Positions 1-5,871 of a stretch of DNA of 5,985 nt are shown in pieces. The translations under genes and the position numbers were made by a program. Within the stretch, counting starts at the first letter, position 1. The number at the start of each line of letters is the position of its first letter. The DNA is from CAVPGH01 sp046726955. GTDB taxonomy: Bacteria > Acidobacteriota > Vicinamibacteria > Fen-336. Where the stretch lies: assembly GCA_046726955.1 (NCBI GenBank), contig JBKPBQ010000379.1, positions 1 through 5,985 of the forward strand. Reading direction: 5' to 3'. Below the pieces are notes generated by a model. That model was given only the letters and a program-made list of their open reading frames with translations. It ran no database searches and was not told the DNA's origin.

Positions 1-624
1 GTCTATCCCTATGTGGGCGAGGTCGACGTAGTGATGGGCCTCTATCCCGCGGCGGGCCGCGGGGAGCGGATCGCCCTCAAGGGCGAAGACTTCGGGCTCC
101 GCGCCTACAAGGTCGCGCGGATGGAGTTCCTGCCCCAGACCGAGAACATCTTCCCGGTCTACAAGCAGGGCTGGCACAACCCGGAGTCGCACCCGGAGAA
201 CCCCGCGATCGAGCGCACGTGGACGAAGAAGGAAGCGCTCATGTCCTTCAAGAACCCCAAGCGCGACGTGATCGTCTACCTGCAGGCGGACACGTGCGTG
301 AAGTGCTTCAAGCAGACGCCCGTACTCACCGTCTCCGTCAACAACAAGGTCGGGCTCACGATGCCGATCGAGGACCCGAACGTCTTCCTGAAGAAGATCA
401 AGGTCAAGGCCGCGGACCTCGGCACCGACGAGTGGGTGGACCTGCGCCTCGCCATGAACGACTCCTTCGTGCCCAAGCAGCTCACCCCGCCGCTCAACAA
501 CGACGACCGGGAGCTCGGCCTGCTGGTCTACCATCTGTACGTCGGAGAGGCGGACCAGCTCGGGAGCCCGGCCGACGTGGTGGACGCCGCTCCGCTCGCT
601 CCCGTGGCGGTGGCCAAGAAGTAG
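1..624 (+). CDS. C-terminal beta-sandwich module of a truncated envelope/glycosyltransferase-like protein (5' end outside window)
   Basis: The frame is open from base 1, so only the last 207 codons are visible; the GTG at 13 and ATG at 34 are probably internal. The visible part begins with a 'GLY-P-A-G-R' strand pattern (about nt 40-66), as in beta-rich modules that follow a 'PG-Y' strand. A second beta-rich stretch runs from about nt 160 to 560, with landmarks GWHNPE, TWTKKEA, FKNPKRDV-YLQAD, a paired-strand TVSVNNKVG, a KIKVKAADLGT segment and a closing DDRELGLLVYHLYV strand. From memory this order (W-W-T-A, NP-RD-YL-D, LG-ELGI-V) recurs at the C-terminus of family-39-type membrane glycosyltransferases and other surface proteins, so an extracytoplasmic role is likely. 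No catalytic part or membrane segment is visible, so the full activity is unknown. The tail after about nt 560 is low-complexity Ala/Pro/Val ending in two lysines. A C-x-x-C pair sits at nt 295-306. Transcription probably ends at the terminator 22 nt downstream. Confidence 0.8.
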   Translation, partial: VYPYVGEVDVVMGLYPAAGRGERIALKGEDFGLRAYKVARMEFLPQTENIFPVYKQGWHNPESHPENPAIERTWTKKEALMSFKNPKRDVIVYLQADTCVKCFKQTPVLTVSVNNKVGLTMPIEDPNVFLKKIKVKAADLGTDEWVDLRLAMNDSFVPKQLTPPLNNDDRELGLLVYHLYVGEADQLGSPADVVDAAPLAPVAVAKK

Positions 625-645
625 AAGGGCCGAAGCCGCTCGAGG

Positions 646-681
646 AGGGAGACGGAGCGAAGTCCGTCTCCCTTTTCTTTT
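646..681 (+). terminator. Rho-independent terminator
   Basis: A perfect 10-bp stem pairs 647-656 with 663-672 around a 6-nt loop (GCGAAG, 657-662). It is extended by A646-T673 and followed by a T-rich tract with one C (673-681). It lies 21 nt after the stop codon of the first gene. The opposite strand has no matching T-tract, so it works in the + direction only. It separates the upstream gene from the cluster starting at 700. Confidence 0.9.
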
Positions 682-699
682 CCGGAGGCGCCGCAGGCG

Positions 700-1176
700 A
701 TGGACGAGCTCGAGACGAAGGGCGGGCGGGTGGACGTGGCCGAGGTCATGGCCGGCATCCGCGACAAGATCCGCCGCAAGCGCGACCTGGGCCAGTACGG
801 GGACGAAGAGGTCGAGGAGATGGTGGGGCTCAAGCTGCAGGCCTTCGCCGACGAGGCGGAGATCGATCCCGAGCTGCTGGCCCGGCTCATGGCTCCGAAC
901 CACAACTGGAACATCTCCGTCGACTACCGGATCCAGACACACCGCACCGGATACGGGGCCCAGGGCATCGTCTTCGTGAAGAAGCTCGTGCGCCCGTTCG
1001 TGCGCCTCTACACCGACCACGTCCTGAACCGGCAGGCCCAGCTCAACCTCTACATGGTCCATCTCTGCCACAACCTCGTGCGCGAGCTCGTGCGCCTGCA
1101 GCTCGACCACGCCGCCCTCCGGAACCGTTGCGAGCGGCTCGAGAAGGAGCTCGCGGACAGCAAGGCGCCGCGGTGA
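700..1176 (+). CDS. Stand-alone helical N-terminal-type domain of O-antigen/capsule methyltransferases and glycosyltransferases
   Basis: This 158-aa protein starts at ATG 700, with GGAGG at 684-688 (11-nt spacer, slightly long). Residues 10-30 have the pattern 'R-VDVAEVM-GIRDKIRRKR', and residues 68-116 have 'HNWNISVDYRI-HRTGYG' followed by 'VKKLVRPFVRLY' and 'NRQAQLN'. As I know it, this combination is the N-terminal region in front of a SAM-methyltransferase or glycosyltransferase domain in many envelope-polysaccharide proteins. Here the reading frame ends after that region: no SAM-binding or GT motif is present. Residues about 86-155 look fully helical. Residues 96-120 form an amphipathic basic/hydrophobic stretch that could lie on a membrane, and the last 35 residues (rich in L, R and E) are compatible with a short coiled coil. 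There is no signal peptide and no classical transmembrane helix, so it is probably cytoplasmic. The next gene follows after 22 nt. A role as an adaptor or partner of the downstream glycosyltransferases is inference. Confidence 0.82.
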   Translation: MDELETKGGRVDVAEVMAGIRDKIRRKRDLGQYGDEEVEEMVGLKLQAFADEAEIDPELLARLMAPNHNWNISVDYRIQTHRTGYGAQGIVFVKKLVRPFVRLYTDHVLNRQAQLNLYMVHLCHNLVRELVRLQLDHAALRNRCERLEKELADSKAPR

Positions 1177-1187
1177 CGCGGCGCGGG

Positions 1188-1193
1188 GCGGAG
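1188..1193 (+). promoter_or_regulatory. Ribosome binding site for a TTG start
   Basis: The purine-rich GCGGAG core lies 5 nt before TTG 1199. The TTG is chosen because the tandem paralogue downstream, aligned from its own first residue, begins at the same point (MRLCFVVQRYG versus MKLAFVIQRYG). No ATG or GTG in this frame offers a better start. Confidence 0.6.
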
Positions 1194-1198
1194 CCGGC

Positions 1199-2377
1199 TT
1201 GAGGCTCTGCTTCGTCGTCCAACGCTACGGGCTGGAGGTCGTGGGGGGCGCCGAACTGCACTGCCGGTGGGTGGCGGAGCACCTCGCGGCGCGCCACCGC
1301 GTCGACGTCCTCACCACCACCGCCACGGACTACCTGAGCTGGGAGAACGCCCTTCCCGAAGGCGTCTCCGAGGTCAACGGGGTCACGGTCCACCGCTTTC
1401 CCGTCGCGCGCCGGCGCCAGACCCACCGGTTCGACGAGATCGCGAACAAGGTCTGCTTCTTCGAGCACACCGACGAGGAGGAGCGGCGCTGGCTCGAGGA
1501 GCATGGCCCGGTGACGCCGGCCCTCGTCGACTACCTGCGCGCGCACCAGGCGGAGTACGACGCGATCGTCTTCTTCTCGTACCGCTACTGGACGACGTAC
1601 CACGGGCTCCCGGTGGCGCCCCGCAAGAGCCTGCTCGTCCCCCCCGCGGAGCACGACCGCGTCCTTTACCTGCGCCTCTTCGCCCCGCTCTTCTCCTGGC
1701 CCGCGGCCATCGTCTACAACTCGCCGGAGGAGCGTGACCTCATCCAGCGCGTCGCCAAGAACGAGGCCGTGCCCGGCGACGTGGTGGGGACGGGCATCAA
1801 CCGGCCGGCCACGATCCCGGTGGACGAGGTCGCGCCCCGCCTCGATCTCCTGGGCGATTACCTCGTCTACGTCGGCCGCATCGAGCCCGAGAAGGGCTGC
1901 GCAGTGATGCTCGACCACTTCCTGCGCTGGCAGCGCGAGACGCGCCGCAGCGCCACCCTCGCCCTCTTCGGCAAGGGGACGATGGAGATCACTGAGAACG
2001 TGCACGTCCGCCTGATGGGGGTGGTGACGGAGGCGGAGAAGCTCGCGGGCCTCGCGCGGGCGCGCGCGCTCCTCATGCCCTCCCGCCACGAGAGCCTGTC
2101 GATGGTCGTCCTCGAGGCCTGGATGATGGGCCGGCCGGTGCTCGTGAACGGCGACTGCGAGGTCCTGCGCGGCCAGGTGCTGCGGGCGGGGGGCGGGCTC
2201 TACTACCGCCGCTACGAGGAGTTCGCGGCCGCGCTCGACCTGCTGCTCGACCGCCCGGACCTCGCGGACACGCTCGGGGCCCAGGGCCGGGAGTACTTCC
2301 AGCAGAACTACGACTGGCCGCGCATCATGGAGAAGTACGAGCGGCTCTTCGCGCGTGTCACCGGGGCCGCCTCGTGA
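1199..2377 (+). CDS. GT4-family glycosyltransferase (first of a tandem pair)
   Basis: This 392-aa protein, the normal size for a GT-B retaining glycosyltransferase, would move a sugar from a nucleotide-sugar donor to a glycan or lipid-linked acceptor at the cytoplasmic side of the membrane. The N-terminal Rossmann half begins at residue 2 and contains the early Gly-Gly loop 'GGAELHCRWVAEHLA' (16-30). A middle segment (145-180; LLVPPAEHD, then IVYNSPEER) is typical of a GT4 subgroup I associate with GC-rich environmental bacteria. The C-terminal half begins at about 220 with 'LVYVGRIEPEKG' (Arg227, Lys232), followed by 'LFGKG' (257-260), 'LLMPSRHESL' (291-300) and the donor-binding E-x7-E motif Glu298/Glu306. 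These residues are intact, so activity is likely. The start is TTG. The stop overlaps the start of the next gene (GTGA, 2374-2377). The sugar specificity cannot be read from the sequence. Confidence 0.93.
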   Translation: MRLCFVVQRYGLEVVGGAELHCRWVAEHLAARHRVDVLTTTATDYLSWENALPEGVSEVNGVTVHRFPVARRRQTHRFDEIANKVCFFEHTDEEERRWLEEHGPVTPALVDYLRAHQAEYDAIVFFSYRYWTTYHGLPVAPRKSLLVPPAEHDRVLYLRLFAPLFSWPAAIVYNSPEERDLIQRVAKNEAVPGDVVGTGINRPATIPVDEVAPRLDLLGDYLVYVGRIEPEKGCAVMLDHFLRWQRETRRSATLALFGKGTMEITENVHVRLMGVVTEAEKLAGLARARALLMPSRHESLSMVVLEAWMMGRPVLVNGDCEVLRGQVLRAGGGLYYRRYEEFAAALDLLLDRPDLADTLGAQGREYFQQNYDWPRIMEKYERLFARVTGAAS

Positions 2378-3588
2378 AGCTCGCCTTCGTCATCCAGCGC
2401 TACGGCGTCGAGATCGCGGGAGGGGCGGAGCTGCACTGCCGGTGGCTGGCCGAGCGCCTGGCCCGCCGACACCAGGTCGAGGTGTTCGCCACCCGCGCCC
2501 TCGACTACCTGGAGTGGAAGAACCACTACCCGGCGGGCACCGAGGTCGTGAACGGCGTCCCCGTGCACCGCTACCCGGTGCGGCGGAAGCGGAGCGCCCG
2601 CGAGTTCGCCTCGCTCTGCAACATCTGCTTCTACGAGCCCCACAGCCGAGACGAGGAGGAGGCCTGGGTCCGGGCCAACGGACCGTACTCACCGGCCCTC
2701 CTCGACGCCGTCTCCGCCGCCCATCAGCGCTTCGACCGTTTCATCTTCTATTGCTACCGCTACTACCCGAGCTACTACGGGCTGCCTCGGGTGCGCGACC
2801 GGGCGATCCTGGTCCCCACCGCCGAGGAGGACCCGGCGATCGGCCTCGAGATCTTCAAGCCCTTCTTCCGGTCGCCACGCGGGATCGTCTACCTGACCCC
2901 GGAAGAGCAGGCGCTCGTCGAGGACGCGAGCGGCAACCAGGCTGTGCCGAACGTCGTGATCGGGAGCGGGCTCAACATGGCGGAGCCTCCGGCGGGCTTC
3001 GACTTCCGCGCGCGGTACGGCCTCGACCGGCCCTTCCTTCTCTACGTGGGACGCGTGGACAAGAACAAGGGCTGCGTGACGCTCCTCGCCTACTTCCGGA
3101 AGTTCCTGGAGGAGACGGGGGCGGACGTGGACCTCGTGCTCGCCGGCAAGGCGGTCATCCCGGTGCCCGACCACCCGCGGATCCGGCACCTCGGCTACGT
3201 GAGCGAGGAGGAAAAAGTCGCGGCGCTTGGGCAGTGCCGCCTCCTCGTCATGCCCTCGCCCTACGAGAGCCTGTCGATCATCACGCTCGAGGCCTGGAAG
3301 GCGGGAGTGCCCGTGCTCGCGAACGCGCGGTGCCGCGTCCTCATGGGGCAGTGCCTGCGCAGCAACGGCGGGCTCTTCTACCACGGCTACGCCGAGTTCG
3401 CGGAAGGGCTGAAGCTCCTCCTGGAGCAGCCGGAGATGCGACGGAGACTTGGCGAGCAGGGGCGGGCCTACGTCGAGGACGAGTACTCGTGGGAGCGCGT
3501 CGAGGCGAAGGTGGAGGACCTGCTCGCCCGGACCGGAGATGGCGCACCCGGGGTTGCGGGGGCGCGGGCCTCGGGAGGTGTCGCGTGA
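2374..3588 (+). CDS. GT4-family glycosyltransferase (second of a tandem pair)
   Basis: This 404-aa GT-B enzyme is a paralogue of the gene just upstream. A hand position-by-position comparison without gaps gives about 172 identities in 390 residues (about 44%). The landmarks fall at the same residue numbers: GGAELHCRW at 16-24, LLYVGRVDKNKG at 222-233, and the donor-site E-x7-E at Glu298/Glu306 inside 'YESLSIITLEAW'. The proteins differ most at 201-220 (inter-domain linker), at 261-270 (after the LAGK strand) and in the last 15 residues, where this protein has a Gly/Ala-rich tail. Start GTG 2374 overlaps the previous stop by 4 nt. There is no good Shine-Dalgarno before it (only a GGGG run near 2363-2366), so translation probably depends on ribosomes ending the upstream gene. 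It likely adds a neighbouring sugar in the same glycan (inference). Donor and acceptor are unknown. Confidence 0.93.
   Translation: MKLAFVIQRYGVEIAGGAELHCRWLAERLARRHQVEVFATRALDYLEWKNHYPAGTEVVNGVPVHRYPVRRKRSAREFASLCNICFYEPHSRDEEEAWVRANGPYSPALLDAVSAAHQRFDRFIFYCYRYYPSYYGLPRVRDRAILVPTAEEDPAIGLEIFKPFFRSPRGIVYLTPEEQALVEDASGNQAVPNVVIGSGLNMAEPPAGFDFRARYGLDRPFLLYVGRVDKNKGCVTLLAYFRKFLEETGADVDLVLAGKAVIPVPDHPRIRHLGYVSEEEKVAALGQCRLLVMPSPYESLSIITLEAWKAGVPVLANARCRVLMGQCLRSNGGLFYHGYAEFAEGLKLLLEQPEMRRRLGEQGRAYVEDEYSWERVEAKVEDLLARTGDGAPGVAGARASGGVA
3573..3578 (+). promoter_or_regulatory. Ribosome binding site inside the second GT4 gene, for the DUF2891 gene
   Basis: GGGAGG lies 6 nt before GTG 3585 and within the last codons of the upstream glycosyltransferase. 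It fixes the DUF2891 start: the frame is open far upstream, but this site, the 4-nt GTGA overlap and the signal-like sequence that follows all point to 3585. Confidence 0.75.
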
Positions 3589-4658
3589 GCGTCCTCGCGC
3601 TCACCGTCGCCCTGGCCGCCGCCGAGCCCGCGGGGATCGACGCCGCCGCGGCCGAGCGCTTCGCCCGGCTCGCCCTGTCGTGCGTCCACAAGGAGTACCC
3701 GAACAAGATCGCGCACGTCCTCCAGGGCGACGCGGACGTGAGGCCGCCGCGCGAGCTGACGCCGGCCTTCTACGGCTGCTACGACTGGCACTCGGCGGTG
3801 CACGGGCATTGGCTGCTGGCGCGGCTGGCCCGAGACTTCCCGGACGCGCCGTTCGCCCGCGAGGCGCGTCAGGCCCTGGGCCAGTCGCTCACTCCGTCCA
3901 ACATCGCCGCGGAGGCCTCGTATCTGGCGGGTCCTGGCCGCGCATCGTTCGAGCGGCCCTACGGCCTCGCCTGGCCGCTGCAGCTCGCCGCGGAGCTCCG
4001 CTCCTGGCCGGACGCGGATGCTCGCGCATGGTCAGCCGCGCTCGAGCCGCTCGAAAAGGCGGCCGTCCGCCGTCTCACGGAGTGGCTGCCCAAGCTCCGG
4101 TATCCGATCCGGATCGGCGAGCACGACCAGACCGCCTTCGCCTTCGGCCTCGTCTGGGACTGGACGCGCGTGGCCAAGGACGACGCGACGCGCGCCCTCC
4201 TGGAATCACGGACGCGGGACTTCTATCTGGGAGATCGCGACTGCCCGCTCGCCTACGAGCCCTCGGGCCAGGACTTCCTCTCGCCCTGCCTGGCCGAGGC
4301 CGACCTCATGCGTCGCGTCCTTCCGGCGGAGCGATTCGCGGAGTGGCTCACGACTTTCCTCCGCGCCGTCCCGCGAGACGGAAGCGGCGGCTGGCTGAAG
4401 CCCGCCGAGGTCACGGACCGGGCCGACCCGAAGCTGGCCCACCTCGACGGTTTGAACCTGAGCCGCGCCTGGATGCTCGAAGGGATCGCGCGCGGTCTTC
4501 CGGCCATGGACCCGCGTCGCTCGTCGCTCCTTGCCACGGCACGCGCGCATCGCGACGCCGCCCTGCCCGCGGTGACCGGAGAGCACTACGAGGGAGGCCA
4601 CTGGCTCGGGACCTTCGCCACGTACCTCGTCACTGCGGAGGTCGCCTCGCGGCCCTGA
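3585..4658 (+). CDS. DUF2891 family protein, probably exported
   Basis: This 357-aa protein matches the usual size and signature motifs of DUF2891 as I recall them. In order these are an N-terminal 'FARLAL--V--EYPNKI-HVL' helix (26-46), the hallmark 'PAFYGCYDWHSAVHGHW' (60-76), 'RPYGLAW' (124-130), 'GEHDQTAFAFGLVWDW' (178-193), 'PSGQDFLSPCLAEADLMRRVL' (226-246) and 'YEGGHWLGTFATYLVT' (335-350). The conserved His, Trp, Glu and Asp residues in these blocks would line the pocket of an all-helical, barrel-like fold; the biochemical function of the family is not established to my knowledge. Residues 1-16 are a short hydrophobic Ala/Leu/Val stretch compatible with a signal peptide (possible cleavage near AAA-EPA), although it lacks a basic n-region. 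The GTG start overlaps the stop of the GT4 gene (GTGA), so the protein is translationally coupled to the glycan enzymes. This hints at a role on an exported saccharide (inference). Confidence 0.9.
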   Translation: MSVLALTVALAAAEPAGIDAAAAERFARLALSCVHKEYPNKIAHVLQGDADVRPPRELTPAFYGCYDWHSAVHGHWLLARLARDFPDAPFAREARQALGQSLTPSNIAAEASYLAGPGRASFERPYGLAWPLQLAAELRSWPDADARAWSAALEPLEKAAVRRLTEWLPKLRYPIRIGEHDQTAFAFGLVWDWTRVAKDDATRALLESRTRDFYLGDRDCPLAYEPSGQDFLSPCLAEADLMRRVLPAERFAEWLTTFLRAVPRDGSGGWLKPAEVTDRADPKLAHLDGLNLSRAWMLEGIARGLPAMDPRRSSLLATARAHRDAALPAVTGEHYEGGHWLGTFATYLVTAEVASRP

Positions 4659-4669
4659 GCGCTTCCGGC

Positions 4670-4698
4670 CGTCCTTGCGGACGCCCCTCGGGCGGGGC
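4670..4698 (+). terminator. Two tandem short GC hairpins, possible weak operon end
   Basis: Stem 1 pairs CGTCC (4670-4674) with GGACG (4679-4683) over a 4-nt loop. Stem 2 pairs GCCCC (4683-4687) with GGGGC (4694-4698) over a 6-nt loop. The stems share base 4683, so they stack or compete. They lie 11 nt after the DUF2891 stop. There is no T-tract, so this is at best a weak or Rho-assisted end. Confidence 0.3.
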
Positions 4699-4704
4699 TA
4701 GCCT
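4675..4704 (+). promoter_or_regulatory. Possible sigma-70-type promoter for the dioxygenase gene
   Basis: TTGCGG (4675-4680) and TAGCCT (4699-4704) are separated by 18 nt and match the TTG-/TA---T pattern expected in GC-rich genomes. A start point near 4711 would give a leader of about 84 nt. The elements overlap the hairpins noted here, and chance matches are easy at this base composition. Confidence 0.3.
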
Positions 4705-4794
4705 AGGGCTTCTCTTCCGGCGCTGGATGCAGGCGGCTGCGGTCCCTCCCCGAGCCGCGACTCGAGCGGTGCCGGAACGCGTGCGGAGGGCTCC

Positions 4795-5784
4795 ATGCCG
4801 ACGCCGGACGTCAAAGACCTCGAGACCCGGGGCTTCGTCCTCGTGCCGTCCTTCCTCTCGGAGGCGGAGGTACGGCGCTGCCGCGAGGACTTCGAGCGGC
4901 AGCCCGTCGACGCGAACAACCACAACTACAGCCTCTCCGGGGCCTCCTCCGACGCTCGCGACGTGGTGAAGCCGCGCGTCGAGGGGTTGCTCGCCCACGT
5001 GAGCGGCACCACGAGCCTCCGCGTCGACCTCGCGCTGGGGGCGGCCTATTTCGCCACCGGCCGCGGCATCAGCTTCTCGTGGCACCAGGACCACGAGAGC
5101 TTCTTCACCATCCAGAACCACTACGACTACCTGAACTTCTACATCCCGATCGTCAAGCCGCGGAAGGACAAGTCGAACCTCTCGATCGTCCCCTTCGACG
5201 TCCTCGAGCGCGCGAGCGCGCGCTCTTTCCGCAAGCTCGTCCGGGGAGGAGCCACGCGCTTCCCGCGGGTGGGCGACAAGCGCGTCGCCTTCTTCGACGA
5301 CTCGGGCGGCGTGCACCTCATGCGGGAAGACCTGGGCCGTCTCGCCCACACCCCCCAGCTCGCCCCCGGCGACCTGCTGCTGATGCGCGGGGACATGATC
5401 CACTCCACGCAGGACACGGACACGGAGCGGGTGTCGCTCTCCTTCCGCGCCACGAGGTCGGACACGCCCGTGCGCCGCTCGCGCCTCGCCGCGGGCAGCC
5501 TCTACAAGGCACGGATGATGATGAACAACCCCGCGACGTACGACAGGATGTTCCGCGCGTTCGACGCCGCGGGCCGGAGCGAGGTCGGCTTCTACGACCT
5601 CGTCGCGAGCATGTACCGCCTCCCGGAGGCGAAGCCGCGACCGCCCGCCGAGTTCTTCCGTTACCTGATGCGCGAGAAGGCCCGCGAGCACGTGCTGCTG
5701 CCGTTCCTGCGGAAGACCGTCACCACCGTCATTGCCGACCGCGTCGTCTCGCTCGACGAGCGCCGTCGCGCCCGCGGGCACTGA
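4795..5784 (+). CDS. Fe(II)/2-oxoglutarate-dependent dioxygenase, phytanoyl-CoA dioxygenase (PhyH)-like
   Basis: This 329-aa protein starts at ATG 4795 with GGAGGG at 4785-4790. Non-heme iron dioxygenases of this fold oxidise a substrate with O2 and 2-oxoglutarate, usually by hydroxylation. Residues 9-35 (LETRGFVLVPSFLSEAEVRRCREDF) are the characteristic PhyH N-terminus. The iron-binding H-x-D is His97-Gln98-Asp99 in 'FSWHQDHESF'. The distal His is probably His203 in 'PGDLLLMRGDMIHSTQDTD', with Arg212 or Arg218 as the 2-oxoglutarate anchor (9 or 15 residues later). The jelly-roll core spans about 75-222. The C-terminal 100 residues (230-329) are helical and basic and are less typical; they may recognise the substrate. 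There is no signal peptide, so it is probably cytoplasmic. It is separated from the glycan operon by 136 nt and probably has its own promoter. The substrate is unknown: a lipid, an amino acid or sugar, or a secondary metabolite are all possible. Confidence 0.88.
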   Translation: MPTPDVKDLETRGFVLVPSFLSEAEVRRCREDFERQPVDANNHNYSLSGASSDARDVVKPRVEGLLAHVSGTTSLRVDLALGAAYFATGRGISFSWHQDHESFFTIQNHYDYLNFYIPIVKPRKDKSNLSIVPFDVLERASARSFRKLVRGGATRFPRVGDKRVAFFDDSGGVHLMREDLGRLAHTPQLAPGDLLLMRGDMIHSTQDTDTERVSLSFRATRSDTPVRRSRLAAGSLYKARMMMNNPATYDRMFRAFDAAGRSEVGFYDLVASMYRLPEAKPRPPAEFFRYLMREKAREHVLLPFLRKTVTTVIADRVVSLDERRRARGH

Positions 5785-5799
5785 GGCTGCGTCGCCGCC

Positions 5800-5829
5800 T
5801 TCGACCCGGCGCACGAGCAGTGTTACCTT
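5800..5829 (+). promoter_or_regulatory. Possible promoter with extended -10 for the last gene
   Basis: TTCGAC (5800-5805) and TACCTT (5824-5829) are spaced by 18 nt, and the -10 is preceded by TGT (5821-5823), an extended -10 feature. The gap is visibly less GC-rich around 5821-5870 than the genes. A start near 5836 would leave a leader of about 36 nt before ATG 5872. Confidence 0.35.
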
Positions 5830-5871
5830 TCGTCCGCCTTCCGTAACCAGCTCGATCAGGAAAGTGAACGC

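Noticed and set aside
219..1202. 327-codon + strand frame crossing the terminator
   Set aside because: It overlaps two better-supported genes and the hairpin, with Arg/Gly-rich shadow composition.
1043..2089. 348-codon minus-strand open frame
   Set aside because: It lies opposite the GT4 gene, has low-complexity Arg/Ala/Val/Asp composition typical of antisense frames in GC-rich DNA, and shows no recognisable domain.
2355..3584. Upstream part of a 767-codon open frame continuing into DUF2891, as if a large fusion protein
   Set aside because: The translation before 3585 is Arg/Pro/Gly-rich without family motifs and lies fully over the second GT4 gene in another frame. A ribosome binding site and GTG at 3585 mark the real start.
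4696..4707. Overlapping palindromes GGCTAGCC and CCTAGG as an operator or attachment site
   Set aside because: Each is only 6 to 8 bp, with no second copy seen in the window; chance occurrence is likely.
3449..4969. 506-codon + strand frame spanning DUF2891 and the start of the dioxygenase gene
   Set aside because: The product is almost all Arg, Ala, Pro and Gly, it crosses two genes with clear family motifs, and it has no plausible ribosome binding site.
5793..5811. Hairpin after the dioxygenase gene (CGCCG/CGGCG, 9-nt loop) as a terminator
   Set aside because: The stem has only 5 bp with a large loop and no following T-tract.
4630..5814. 394-codon minus-strand open frame
   Set aside because: It mirrors the dioxygenase gene, whose + strand product has intact catalytic motifs. 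The antisense product has skewed composition and no domain.
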